Part shown: in pieces, positions 17,159 to 25,640 of the stretch
How the letters are laid out: every line of letters begins with the position of its first letter
Position numbering within the stretch: position 1 is the stretch's first letter
Assembly: GCA_020636215.1 (NCBI GenBank)
Contig: JACJYG010000006.1
Span: forward strand, 186,001 to 250,000
Length of the DNA: 64,000 nucleotides
Source of the DNA: Lewinellaceae bacterium
Lineage (GTDB): Bacteria; Bacteroidota; Bacteroidia; Chitinophagales; Saprospiraceae
Direction: 5' to 3'
The notes under the pieces: generated by a model
What the model was told of the DNA's origin: nothing
The model's input: the letters and a program-made list of their open reading frames with translations, nothing else
The model's database searches: none
Position numbers and translations under genes: made by a program

Positions 17159-17575
17159 CTAAATATCTAAGACTAGCAATGTTTCCCATTCTCCCCCCTC
17201 CTTCCGGTGCACTTCTGCCTGATGGTAAGTAACGGCCTTGATGTCCTCGTCGAAGCCTTCAGCCGGAATGCCTTCAATACGGGCCTCCACTTCCGTATTG
17301 GCCAGCTTCAGAAGGGTCAGCACACAAAAAACCGCTTTCTCTTCCTGCGCCAGGGTAAGCACCTCAGAGAGGAAATCTACCAGCAGGGCCGTTACGTCTT
17401 AGGAACGGAGCGTAACGGCCCTGCTAATAGGGTAGGAGCCTTCTTTGGTGCAGGCCCCTGGTTTGAGGATGTCGTTCAGGGCGGTGAAGCCTGCGGTAAA
17501 GAGCGCTGGCAGAGAATCAGCTCTTAAGCGCAAGCGGATATCCGCAGTATGGGGAAGGTGTTCAATGGAATACAT
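17159..17575 (-). pseudogene. Archease with an in-frame stop codon
   Basis: Translating the minus strand from ATG 17575 gives an archease from start to end. It has the N-terminal metal-site motif IEHLPHTADIRLRL, the LPALFTAGFTALNDIL helix, the LLVDFLSEVL helix, and the C-terminal IKAVTYHQAEVH strand with final LDI. The frame is interrupted once by TAA at 17399-17401, between AVTLRS and DVTALLV; a single base change (GAA to TAA) would explain it. Archease activates RtcB, and the adjoining rtcB is also broken, so the pair looks like a decaying RNA-repair operon. The methyltransferase stop is only 6 bases upstream, consistent with a former operon. Confidence 0.8.
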
Positions 17576-17581
17576 CAAAAG

Positions 17582-18220
17582 CTACTTCTTGAATGCTTTT
17601 ACGACCACAAATGACCCCTCGCCATAACCCGGCTTCGGCGCTTGCAGTTCTTCAATTTCCTCCAGTGTTCCAAAGAGTGTTTGATTGTACTCCAAATTTC
17701 TGAACCCGGCTTTTTCTAACATATCCTGTACCCGTTTGACGGAATAAAAAGTTGCATTTCGATAGAAAATGCTCGTTGCGCGGCGGGCCTCATAGGATTG
17801 AGCGATGGGCCGGCTCTTGTCAAGGAAAGCAACGATGACGGCGCCGCCAGGTTTCAGCACCCGGTATGCCTCCGTAAAAGCTACGGGGACTTTATCGAGA
17901 TGGCAGATTGTCACAAACAACACAAAATCGAAATGGATATCCCGGTAGGGTAGGTCTTCAGCCCTCGCTTTTACTATTTCCATACCCCGGCGCACCGCCA
18001 GTTTGGACATTTCTTCCGAGGGCTCCACACCTTCCTTAATGCCAAGTGGTGCGCCGTAGCGGCCAGTGCCCACTCCTACTTCAAGCCCAACCAGATTTTT
18101 GGGCAAGGCCAACATTTGCTGCCGGATGGCGGCGAGCTCTGACTCATAAGCAAAGGGATATTTTTCAAACCAGGCATCGTACTCCGCGACGTGGTTCGTG
18201 AACGGTGTGATCTGTAACAT
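17582..18220 (-). CDS. Class I SAM-dependent methyltransferase (Methyltransf_11)
   Basis: A 212-residue cytosolic protein. Motif I is LVGLEVGVGTGRYGAPLG (residues about 42-60), the acidic end of motif II is EGVEPSEEM, motif III is AEDLPYRDIHFDFVLF, and the post-motif ICHLDKVPVAFTEAYRVLKP completes the Methyltransf_11 pattern. These enzymes methylate small molecules, quinones or RNA; the acceptor cannot be told. The gene lies 6 bases before the archease pseudogene on the same strand, so the original operon was probably methyltransferase-archease-rtcB. This is a hint, no more, of an RNA-related substrate. Confidence 0.8.
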   Translation of the reverse strand: MLQITPFTNHVAEYDAWFEKYPFAYESELAAIRQQMLALPKNLVGLEVGVGTGRYGAPLGIKEGVEPSEEMSKLAVRRGMEIVKARAEDLPYRDIHFDFVLFVTICHLDKVPVAFTEAYRVLKPGGAVIVAFLDKSRPIAQSYEARRATSIFYRNATFYSVKRVQDMLEKAGFRNLEYNQTLFGTLEEIEELQAPKPGYGEGSFVVVKAFKK

Positions 18221-18390
18221 ACGCTATTGTTTTTGCTTTCTTAAAAACACGGAATTCTCGAAGAACTTGTTCTTAGAAGATCACAATAGGGTGAACAAAC
18301 GCACTAGAAGTTACGCTTTTTATCGGATAAAGTAAATGAGCACGCCTCTTTGATGGAACTGACTTTTATCAGCTGTGCCCCGAGCCCCCC

Positions 18391-18632
18391 CGAGACGTCC
18401 CAGGCCCCCGAGACACACCAGGCCCAGACGTACCAGACATACCAGACGCACCAGACATACCAGACACACCAGACATACCAGACGCACCAGACGCCCCAGA
18501 CATACCAGACATACTAGACATACCAGACATACCAGACGCACCAGACATACCAGACATACCAGACATGCCAGACGCACCAGACATACCAGACCCACCAGAC
18601 GCACCAGACACACCAGACCTACCAGACGCCCC
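18391..18632. repeat. 9-bp tandem array (ACCAGACRY-type), about 25 units
   Basis: Consecutive 9-bp units ACCAGACAT, ACCAGACGC and ACCAGACAC run for roughly 240 bp with variation only at the last two bases and rare changes elsewhere (ATGCCAGAC, ACTAGACAT). The array ends about 25 bp beyond the cysE stop on the minus strand. The period is a multiple of three, so several frames are open, but none looks like a gene. No spacers are present, so it is not a CRISPR array. Confidence 0.9.
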
Positions 18633-18656
18633 ATGCCCTAACGCCCTGCGTACACT

Positions 18657-19463
18657 TTAAGAATGCACCTTCTGCCTCACATACCCTTCGTAATACACCC
18701 GGGAAAAGGGGGGGACGCTTTGGGTAAGCCATACGTTACCGCCGACGATGCTATCGTGCCCGATTGTGGTTTGGCCTCCCAGAATAGTGGCGCCGGAGTA
18801 GATCACAGCCCGGTCCTGAATAGTAGGGTGGCGTTTGGTCTGAGCCATTTCCTTGGCTACGCTGAGGGCCCCGAGGGTGACGCCCTGATAGATCTTGACA
18901 TCATTGCCGATATTGACCGTTTCGCCGATGACGACGCCGGTGCCGTGGTCGATGCAGAAGCGCTCTCCAATAGTAGCACCGGGGTGGATGTCAATACCGG
19001 TGAGGCTATGAATGTGTTCGGTGAGGATACGGGGAATGAGCGGGACCCCCAGGCGATAGAACTCATGGGCCAGGCGGTAGACGGCAATGGCCAGAAAACC
19101 TGGATAAGTCCGGATGACTTCAGTTTTGTTGACCGCCGCCGGGTCGCCTTGCAGGATGGCCTCCGCGTCCATATTTAACAGGGCGTGTACTTCGGGCAGC
19201 CGATCCAGAAAGGCCATCTCCAGCTCGGCCGCGGTTTTGGGCAAGCCCTCCTCCATGGTTTCCAGTATGGTAAACAGTTCGAGCTTGAGTTGCCGGTAGT
19301 GTTGTTCCAGCTCCCGTCGGCTGGTGTAGCGCCGGTCGGCCAATTCGGGAAAGAGAACCTTTAGAAGGCCGTCCAGCCAGCTGCATACAGCAGAAGGGGA
19401 TGGTATTCGCTTAGCGCCCAAATGGGTGCTGTATAGCTTATCGATAAATGCTTGTTCTTGCAT
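18657..19463 (-). CDS. cysE: Serine O-acetyltransferase
   Basis: A 268-residue protein with an N-terminal helical domain and a C-terminal left-handed beta-helix made of hexapeptide repeats (IHPGATIGERFCIDHGTGVV, IGETVNIGNDVKIYQGVTLG, and ATILGGQTTIGHDSIVGGNV). His in HPGA and HGTG are the catalytic and substrate-binding histidines. It acetylates serine to O-acetylserine for CysM, encoded 2 kb downstream on the same strand. The length fits the plant/EpsC-like long form. ATG 19463 (MQEQAFIDKLY) is preferred over ATG 19484. A 9-bp tandem array follows the stop. Confidence 0.9.
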   Translation of the reverse strand: MQEQAFIDKLYSTHLGAKRIPSPSAVCSWLDGLLKVLFPELADRRYTSRRELEQHYRQLKLELFTILETMEEGLPKTAAELEMAFLDRLPEVHALLNMDAEAILQGDPAAVNKTEVIRTYPGFLAIAVYRLAHEFYRLGVPLIPRILTEHIHSLTGIDIHPGATIGERFCIDHGTGVVIGETVNIGNDVKIYQGVTLGALSVAKEMAQTKRHPTIQDRAVIYSGATILGGQTTIGHDSIVGGNVWLTQSVPPFSRVYYEGYVRQKVHS

Positions 19464-19573
19464 AACTGAAAAAAATAAGAACATCTGTTCATATATATAA
19501 ACGGGCCGGGTAGGAAAAGTTGCGTCAACCCTGAGAAAAGCAATAGTTTGTGCATCACTCTGGCCGATTTTCT

Positions 19574-20950
19574 TCAGGCGAATAATGCTTCATAGAGTTC
19601 TTCGATCTTGGCCACTGTGCGGATTCGGATGTTGTAACGGCCAGGGTCCAGGCCCTTGGTGTTGTATTTCGAAATAAATATCTCCTTGAAGCCCAGTCGA
19701 TTGGCCTCCTGTATGCGTTGATCAATCCGGTTGACAGCCCGGATCTCTCCCGATAGGCCCACCTCCCCGGCAAAGCAAATATTGGTGGGAATGGAAACAT
19801 CCTGAAGGGAAGAGATTAAGGCGCTGACAATTGCCAGGTCTATCGCCGGGTCGTCGACGCGGATACCGCCTGCGATGTTCAGGTAAACGTCATTCTGAAA
19901 GAAGGGCAGGCCGGCGCGTTTTTCGAGCACAGCCAGCAGCATTCCCAACCGGCGGAGGTCGAATCCGGTCGCGGAACGCTGGGGCGCCGAATATACCGAA
20001 CGGCTTACCAGGGCCTGGGTTTCGATCAGCATAGGGCGCAAGCCTTCAATGGTAGCTGCTACAGCACTGCCGCTGAGGTCTTCATCTTTCTGCGAGAGCA
20101 GTAATTCCGATGGGTTGGGGACCTCCCGTAAGCCAACAGCCTGCATTTCGTAGATCCCCAGCTCGTCGGTGCTGCCAAATCGGTTTTTGATGGTTCGTAG
20201 GATGCGGTAGGTGTAATTCTGATCGCCTTCAAATTGCAGCACAGCATCTACGATGTGCTCCAGTAGTTTCGGCCCGGCAATCGACCCATCTTTAGTGATA
20301 TGGCCAATGAGAAATACCGGAATATTGCTCTCTTTGGCGAATCGCTGTAGTTCGCCGGCACATTCCCGGACCTGGGAAATACTGCCCGGCATCGATTCAA
20401 TGTGTGGGCTCGATAAGGTTTGTATTGAATCAATGATGATCAGGCCCGGCTCCAAATGCTGAGCCTGGTTCAGTATTTTTGTAGTATTCGTTTCGGTTAG
20501 AATGTAACAGTTAGCGGCCTGCCCTCCAATGCGGTCAGCCCGCATTTTAATCTGTTCGTCACTCTCCTCGCCCGAAACATAGAGCACCTTTGTGTCCAGT
20601 TGCAAAGCCAATTGCAGCAGCAGGGTTGACTTCCCAATTCCGGGTTGCCCTCCGATCAGGACCAGCGAACCTGGCACGATACCACCACCCAGCACCCGGT
20701 TCAATTCACCGTCCGGCGCCAGAAGGCGTTGGGTATTGCCTGCCTGTATCTCGGGCAGAGGAATAGGCCTGGGTTCGGATTTTTTTTCGCCACCTTTCCA
20801 GGGACGCCGCTTTTCTTCCTCGGTAACTTCCCGGGAGATGACCTCCTCCACATAGGTATTCCACTCCCCGCAGTGTGGACATTTCCCCATCCATTTTGGA
20901 GCAGTGGCCCCACAACTTGTACAGGCGAATATTTTTTTAACTTTAGACAA
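19574..20950 (-). CDS. radA: DNA repair protein RadA/Sms
   Basis: A 458-residue branch-migration ATPase of recombinational repair. It begins with a C4 zinc finger (C10, C13, C24, C27), followed by a RecA-like ATPase with Walker A GQPGIGKST (residues 101-109) and Walker B LIIIDSIQTL. The RadA-specific KNRFGS motif follows, and then a C-terminal Lon-protease-like domain (GGIRVDDPAIDLAIVSALIS; FAGEVGLSGEIRAVNRIDQR). It is full length. It stands alone, with an AT-rich gap of about 450 bp upstream that holds a candidate small RNA. Confidence 0.95.
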   Translation of the reverse strand: MSKVKKIFACTSCGATAPKWMGKCPHCGEWNTYVEEVISREVTEEEKRRPWKGGEKKSEPRPIPLPEIQAGNTQRLLAPDGELNRVLGGGIVPGSLVLIGGQPGIGKSTLLLQLALQLDTKVLYVSGEESDEQIKMRADRIGGQAANCYILTETNTTKILNQAQHLEPGLIIIDSIQTLSSPHIESMPGSISQVRECAGELQRFAKESNIPVFLIGHITKDGSIAGPKLLEHIVDAVLQFEGDQNYTYRILRTIKNRFGSTDELGIYEMQAVGLREVPNPSELLLSQKDEDLSGSAVAATIEGLRPMLIETQALVSRSVYSAPQRSATGFDLRRLGMLLAVLEKRAGLPFFQNDVYLNIAGGIRVDDPAIDLAIVSALISSLQDVSIPTNICFAGEVGLSGEIRAVNRIDQRIQEANRLGFKEIFISKYNTKGLDPGRYNIRIRTVAKIEELYEALFA

Positions 20951-21211
20951 TTTTAGTGAGTTTACGGAGTTAACAAATTGAAATATAGGTATCTATATGT
21001 GTTTATGTTTTGCAAAATTTTACATTATCTCCAATATCTTTTTTTAGAGCTTGTAGTTTAGGGAAATTTGTTTTATTTTGAACTATCATTGAAAGTAATG
21101 TTTTAACTTCAGACAGGGCAGAAAGCTGCCCAATCGTTTAGTCATCAGCGTCTTACAAAAAAATGGCAGTAAAAAAGCTGCTGTTAAATTACTGAATTTG
21201 AAAATAACTGT

Positions 21212-21379
21212 TAACTTTGCGTTAAACTAACACGAACAAAAAAACATTCGTGTTACTGGCAGTGTAAATAGTAGAAATCGACTCTTTCGATAAAGAGCAT
21301 TCATATGTAGATTGTTTTCATTTGGTTTTTTGGGGTTATACAGGGTGCTGCGTTTCGACGCGGTTACCCTGTTTTTTTT
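21212..21379 (+). ncRNA. Candidate small RNA with promoter -7 box and strong terminator
   Basis: In the 20951-21398 gap a TAACTTTG box (21212-21219, matching TAnnTTTG) precedes three hairpins on the plus strand: AACACGAA/TTCGTGTT (21229-21254), CTCTTTCGATAAAGAG (21282-21297) and ACAGGGT/ACCCTGT (21340-21372). The last is followed directly by eight T's. Both neighbouring genes are on the minus strand, so this plus-strand terminator serves no annotated gene. A transcript of about 150 nt from about 21226 is inferred. No coding potential or known RNA family was recognised. Confidence 0.4.
21340..21379 (+). terminator. Rho-independent terminator, plus strand
   Basis: Stem ACAGGGT/ACCCTGT with an inner GCG/CGC stem, followed by T8 at 21372-21379. 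On the minus strand no T run follows, so the direction is plus. It has no annotated plus-strand gene upstream. Confidence 0.65.
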
Positions 21380-21398
21380 GGAGCGCTCAAACTGAACG

Positions 21399-22061
21399 TT
21401 ATTCTGCATCTGATCCGCACAAACAACCATTGGGTGAATTTTGAGATGCTCTGGCCAAAGTGGCTGCAATGGCCTTGTCCATTCGTTGGTTCTGCACCTT
21501 TCCTTTCCAGTTGTAAATATCCTTGAGTTGTATCGTGTCGCCCTGGCTGTTTACCACCTGAAGGCTATAGCGAAAATTCACACGAGTGCCCACCGGGGCG
21601 TAGTAATACTGGTACCAGGCATCCGCTTCCCCGAGCCCGATACAGCCATTGGAATAGGCTTTGCCCAAGGTTTTGGGGTTGGTCGTAGGGTGGATCAGCT
21701 GCCCGTATCTTTGCCCGTCAATTTCCGGTTCCAGCCAGGGGATGACGGGCATAAGCGTTGTTCGGCCGTCGTCTCTGCGAGTGTGTGTGAATCGCCGGCC
21801 ATAATGCGGATCCAGGAAAAGAGGGTGACGGGAAATGCGGACAATATGCCCTTCTCCCGGCCGAGTACGGAGGTCGACGATAGTGCCCGCGAGCGCCAGA
21901 TACTGTTTTTGGTTACGGCCCACCCGGACGAGGAAGCTGTAGAGCGTGTCTCTTCCTTCGACAATGCGCAGCCGGAATTCAGGGATATTGATGTCGATCA
22001 TCGTAGCGGAGATCTTCCGTTGAAGGGTATCAGCAGTGCGGGTTGGATGTTTTTTTTCAAC
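21399..22061 (-). pseudogene. L,D-transpeptidase (YkuD domain) lacking its N terminus
   Basis: The frame encodes a YkuD catalytic domain: INIPEFRLRIVEGRDTLYSF at the start, IHPTTNP with the conserved His, and YSNGCIGLGEAD with the catalytic Cys in the SxGC-R/I-like motif. These enzymes make 3-3 cross-links in peptidoglycan in the periplasm. No signal peptide or membrane anchor can be found upstream. Beyond about 22061 the frame runs into the neighbouring TraR/DksA-like gene in another phase. The N-terminal export region thus appears to be lost. An internal ATG at 22001 would give a 200-residue protein unable to leave the cytosol. Confidence 0.6.
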
Positions 22062-22317
22062 GGCTACAGATGCCGAACGCTGGGCTGTCAATTTTGGTGA
22101 GGGCCAGCCGGAGGCTGTAAAGCTTTCGGCGCGCGGCGCGCAAAGCTGCTTCGGAAACACTCTTGTTATTAATGGCATCCATTCGGCTGACACGGCCAAT
22201 GGCATTTTCAGGTGCGATCGGTTGGGTGGCTTCTTCCAGATGCACCACCTCTTTTTCCATCCGGGCGATGGATTCGACAATTTTTTGTTGAAGTTGCTTC
22301 CGGTCTGTATCCGTCAT
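22057..22317 (-). CDS. TraR/DksA-like protein truncated before its zinc finger
   Basis: An 86-residue product with a helical N-terminal coiled coil (DRKQLQQKIVESIARMEKEV), the GRVSRMDAINNKSV segment, and KLYSLRLALTKIDSPAFGIC, all typical of small Bacteroidota TraR/DksA or GreA-like transcription factors. In relatives FGIC opens a C4 zinc finger and about 25 residues follow. Here TGA follows two codons after the first Cys. The reading frame of a headless L,D-transpeptidase begins at exactly this point, so a deletion that joined two genes is likely. It may be a non-functional remnant. Confidence 0.6.
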   Translation of the reverse strand: MTDTDRKQLQQKIVESIARMEKEVVHLEEATQPIAPENAIGRVSRMDAINNKSVSEAALRAARRKLYSLRLALTKIDSPAFGICSR

Positions 22318-22330
22318 CGGAATTATTATA

Positions 22331-22365
22331 ACCCGCGGGAGTACCGGCTTGGCGCCCCCGCGGGT
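22331..22365 (-). terminator. Hairpin between the YccA-like and TraR/DksA-like genes
   Basis: Inverted repeat ACCCGCGGG/CCCGCGGGT lies just after the Bax-inhibitor-1 stop. In the minus direction it is followed by an AT-rich stretch rather than a true T run. It could be an attenuator or a weak terminator. Confidence 0.4.
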
Positions 22366-22373
22366 GTACTGAT

Positions 22374-23144
22374 TTAGTCTCTCGAAGAGAATAGTGCGAT
22401 CAGGCGTAAGATCTCGATGTAGAGCCATACCAGGGTGATGAGCAGGCCCATGGCGGAGAACCACTCCATATATACAGGTGCTCCGTACTGTTCGCCCTTT
22501 TCGAAGTTGTCGAAATCCAGCAACAGATTCAGCGCTGCTATCCCGACGATCAGCAGGCTGAGGCCAATACCGATCATGCCGCCTTGATGCAGATACGGCA
22601 TCTGGATGCCGAACATAGAAAGCACCCAGGTCAATAAATAAACGACGAGTATGCCTCCGGTGGCCATGATGACCCCGGTCCTGAATTTACTCGTCACCTT
22701 GATGATGCGCGATTTGTAAATGAACAGCATCATGAAAAATACCGCCATCGTAAGCGTGACGGCCTGGAAAACGATACCGTCAAAAGCATAGGCGTAGATG
22801 GCTGAAATCGCGCCAACAAACAAGCCCTCCAGCCCGGCATAAATAGGCGCCAGGGTAGGAGAATACTGAGGCCGGAAGGAGGCGATTACCACTACGATCA
22901 GTCCGCCGATGGCGCCGCCCCACATAAAGATCGGGCTGGGCATGCTGAAGCTGATAGCCGCCGTCAGCAGCATAATGCCACCAAGGAGGAGCGATTTGTT
23001 GATGGCGCCCTGCACCGTCATGCGTTCCCGGATCAGGCCGGCTTGTGTCATGTCGGCATCGAGCACGTTGTGGGCGGCTTCCTGATAAGCCTTCTCATTC
23101 ATCACCGGGTTGCGGGATTCAAAAAAGCTTTTTCTTCTACTCAT
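22374..23144 (-). CDS. Bax inhibitor-1/YccA-family membrane protein
   Basis: A 256-residue inner-membrane protein with about seven TM helices from residue 50 on. The N-terminal cytosolic stretch has the NPVMNEKAYQEA segment seen in Bacteroidota members. PIYAGLEGLFVGAISAIY and LNLLLDFDNFEKGEQYGAP, followed by WFSAMGLLITLVWLYIEILR, are family signatures; the DFDNFEKG motif provides acidic residues linked to pH-gated ion leak in homologues. Its physiological role in bacteria is poorly known (membrane stress, proteolysis partner). Confidence 0.85.
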   Translation of the reverse strand: MSRRKSFFESRNPVMNEKAYQEAAHNVLDADMTQAGLIRERMTVQGAINKSLLLGGIMLLTAAISFSMPSPIFMWGGAIGGLIVVVIASFRPQYSPTLAPIYAGLEGLFVGAISAIYAYAFDGIVFQAVTLTMAVFFMMLFIYKSRIIKVTSKFRTGVIMATGGILVVYLLTWVLSMFGIQMPYLHQGGMIGIGLSLLIVGIAALNLLLDFDNFEKGEQYGAPVYMEWFSAMGLLITLVWLYIEILRLIALFSSRD

Positions 23145-23256
23145 GGTTTGGTTTCTTTTTTAACTGCCTAAGATAGTGTTAAGCACTTATAAGTACAATA
23201 GTGTAAGCCCAATTGTTGATATGGTATAGACTAATTACTGATATTTAGCCACCAAA

Positions 23257-23883
23257 CTACTCCGCTTTCCCTGGCCTTGCATAGGGCATCCGGCCCAGCG
23301 GCCTGGCGGTGTAATAGCTGTCCAGGCCGCCTACGGAAACCGCACCGGCTTTATCCAGGAACACATGGCCGTCCTCCCCGATCAGTTGACTATCTACCAG
23401 GGCCTCCACCACCCGGCCAACAATGAGGATAGTGCCGTTGGCCGTAATATGATGTTCTTCTTCGAATTGAAGCCCCAGTTTCAACGGGCTCTCCTGAACG
23501 TAGGGCGCCGGATGCGATTTAGTGTATTGCGGGCTCAGGCCACAGGCCTCGAACTCGGAAGTCTCTTCGTCATATTTAGCGGAGGTCTGGTGAGCCTTTT
23601 CGTAAAAGGATTCCGCTACCACATTGATGGTGAAATAACCGCGTGCTTTGATGTTGTGGTAGGTCTGTCGGGGCACTGTCAGCGGACGAAGCACGAACCC
23701 CAGGCAGGGAGGGGTGGCGCCAATGTGCACCACAGAATTAAAAATAGCGACATTCGGCACACCGCGGTGACTGATGGTGCCGATCAGGTTCGCGCTTTTA
23801 AAACCGGAAATGGTATTCATCAGGTTGCGCCGGTAGCTGCGATCCATGCCCAGAATGTCATCCAGTGAAATCTTTTTTTCCAT
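23257..23883 (-). CDS. Flavin reductase-like FMN-binding protein (DIM6/NTAB family)
   Basis: A 208-residue cytosolic protein of the flavin-reductase split-barrel fold. The GTISHRGVPNVAIFNSVVHI strand pair, PPCLGFVLRP, the QTYHNIKARGYFTINVVAES segment and the HHITANGTILIVGRV strand are characteristic FMN-binding positions. Such proteins reduce flavins with NAD(P)H or bind FMN for an associated oxidoreductase. No partner oxygenase is adjacent. The upstream minus-strand gene ends 4 bases before this ATG, so the two may be co-transcribed, though their functions are unrelated. Confidence 0.8.
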   Translation of the reverse strand: MEKKISLDDILGMDRSYRRNLMNTISGFKSANLIGTISHRGVPNVAIFNSVVHIGATPPCLGFVLRPLTVPRQTYHNIKARGYFTINVVAESFYEKAHQTSAKYDEETSEFEACGLSPQYTKSHPAPYVQESPLKLGLQFEEEHHITANGTILIVGRVVEALVDSQLIGEDGHVFLDKAGAVSVGGLDSYYTARPLGRMPYARPGKAE

Positions 23884-23887
23884 ATTA

Positions 23888-25051
23888 CTATCGGATTAAG
23901 GTGAAATCTCCTTCCAGAGGCACGACTGCTCCATCCGGACCGGTAAACCTCAGGGTATAAAAATAAGTGTCACCCGGAGCAGGGCGGCCATTAAAAGCGC
24001 CATCCCACCCTTGGCTGGGAACAGTAGTATAAAACACCTCTTTCCCCCAACGATTAAAGATACGGAACTCCATCTGAAAGCCCTTGCATTCCTCCTGAAT
24101 CAGGAGGCCAAAGCGGTCGTTGATCCCATCACCGTTCGGGCTGAACGCATTGGGGAGCGTTGGCCGACAAGGGCAATCCTGCAACACTACGGTAATGGTA
24201 TCGCTGATAGTCCTGCAGGATTCCAGGCTTACGGATACACTGTAACTGCCGGCTTCTTCCACCAGAAAAATGGGTTCAGAAGAGCCATCTTGCCATTGAA
24301 AGGCAATGGAGCCGGTTAGGCCCGCATTGAGCTCCAGTATTTCGCCCGGGCAAATCTGGACTTCTTTCTCAGTGAAAATGTCAGGTGGCGGCGGGATGGG
24401 GCTGCCCTCGTAAATGATCTCCAGTTTTGGACGCAACGCCGGGTTCTCCTCATCGCTGGACGCGAAAATGAGTTTTTGATAATATTCGTCCAGCTCCATG
24501 CGCAGCAATAGGCCAAAGCTATTAGTAGGCGTGCTAACCATATCCCGGACTAAAGGAGTGACATCCAATTCTTCAAAATGTTGTGTATTGCTAACTGGCG
24601 CTGGGAAGAGGAGCGCTCCAGTACTTGTAAAGGCGGGGCGAGTCTCCCAGGTAACTTCTGATTCCTCCCAGGGTTCAATGATGCGTTGCACTAGCAAGTG
24701 ATGGGGTAGCCCGGTTTCCGCCGGAGTGGAATGACTACCGTCTCCTGTTCCCGGCAGGTGGTAAAGAGAAAGGCGGGCTTCCAAAATATTGGCGTCGGCA
24801 GGTAACTGCTGCAGGCCTGTGAAATCCAATAACACCCAGCGATGGCCGGGGATGCCACCCCAGGTCCACTCCATAATTGGAAGATAGCTTTCTCCAAAGT
24901 TGCGCTCCCAGGGTTTGCCAAAAGTGGGGGATTCCTGTTCCAGAAACCACACAAGGGCATCTTTGCCGCATTCCGGACCTGGCTGAAGAATGAGGGTATG
25001 TTGGGCGCACAGGCTTGTCGTAAAAAACAGGAAAAGAAAAAGGCAACGCAT
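23888..25051 (-). CDS. DNRLRE-domain surface protein with T9SS type-B sorting domain
   Basis: A 387-residue secreted protein with a signal peptide (ending LCAQ). Residues about 20-210 form a DNRLRE-type beta-sandwich (EARLSLYHLPG; TWETRPAFTSTGALL; FGLLLRMELDEYYQKLIF). A short Cys-bounded Ig-like segment follows (QICPGEILELNAGLTG). The C terminus is the gliding-motility-associated/T9SS type-B domain (NAFSPNGDGINDRFG; RIFNRWGKEVFYT; GDTYFYTLRF). The protein is expected to pass the outer membrane through T9SS and stay on the surface, probably as an adhesin or matrix protein. Confidence 0.85.
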   Translation of the reverse strand: MRCLFLFLFFTTSLCAQHTLILQPGPECGKDALVWFLEQESPTFGKPWERNFGESYLPIMEWTWGGIPGHRWVLLDFTGLQQLPADANILEARLSLYHLPGTGDGSHSTPAETGLPHHLLVQRIIEPWEESEVTWETRPAFTSTGALLFPAPVSNTQHFEELDVTPLVRDMVSTPTNSFGLLLRMELDEYYQKLIFASSDEENPALRPKLEIIYEGSPIPPPPDIFTEKEVQICPGEILELNAGLTGSIAFQWQDGSSEPIFLVEEAGSYSVSVSLESCRTISDTITVVLQDCPCRPTLPNAFSPNGDGINDRFGLLIQEECKGFQMEFRIFNRWGKEVFYTTVPSQGWDGAFNGRPAPGDTYFYTLRFTGPDGAVVPLEGDFTLIR

Positions 25052-25136
25052 TATTATCTTTTCTTCAATGTTCAGAGATAAGTAAATTAAGGTGTATATT
25101 CCAATTGGTAAAAACAGTAGCTAAACTACTAAATTG

Positions 25137-25610
25137 ATGCCGGAAAAGGAAAAACCTATCAAAGTGCCTGCTTTCAGCGAAGCACAAAGCCGGTACACGC
25201 CGGAAAGCCGGTCCCGCCTGATGCGCAAGATCCGTTCCAGGGATACGCAGCCGGAACTAATGCTGCGCCGGGCCTTGTGGCAGTTAGGCTACCGCTACCG
25301 GAAGGATGTCCGGGATTTGCCCGGCAGGCCAGACATCGCTATCAAAAAGTATAAGGTGGCCATTTTTGTGGATGGGGAATTCTGGCACGGCTACAATTGG
25401 CCTGAAAAGAAGCCCCGCATTCAGCGCAACCGGGAATACTGGATTCCCAAGATCGAGCGGAATATGCAGCGCGACCGCGATAATACCATGGCCCTCCAGG
25501 AAATGGGCTGGACGGTTTTTCGCTTCTGGGAACACAAGCTGAAAAAAGACTTCGATACTTGTCTGGGCGCCGTGACGGAAGCACTGGAAAAACGCAAACG
25601 TGCGAAATAA
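25137..25610 (+). CDS. vsr: Very-short-patch repair endonuclease (Vsr)
   Basis: A 157-residue nuclease that nicks DNA at T:G mismatches left by deamination of 5-methylcytosine. Family features are RYTPESRSRLMRKIRSRDTQ, ELMLRRALWQLGYRYRKDV, the active-site segment LPGRPDIAIKKYKVAIFVDG (with the catalytic Asp), GEFWHGYNW and WTVFRFWEHKL. Vsr normally accompanies a Dcm-type cytosine methylase, but none is encoded in the window. The ATG at 25137 follows a TTG at 25134 and is the better start. A hairpin terminator follows. Confidence 0.93.
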   Translation: MPEKEKPIKVPAFSEAQSRYTPESRSRLMRKIRSRDTQPELMLRRALWQLGYRYRKDVRDLPGRPDIAIKKYKVAIFVDGEFWHGYNWPEKKPRIQRNREYWIPKIERNMQRDRDNTMALQEMGWTVFRFWEHKLKKDFDTCLGAVTEALEKRKRAK

Positions 25611-25640
25611 GAACAAACATTAGCTTATCCTTCCAATGGG

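Noticed and set aside
18320..18634. Open frames on both strands with CLV or MSG tripeptide repeats
   Set aside because: Artefacts of the 9-bp tandem array after cysE.
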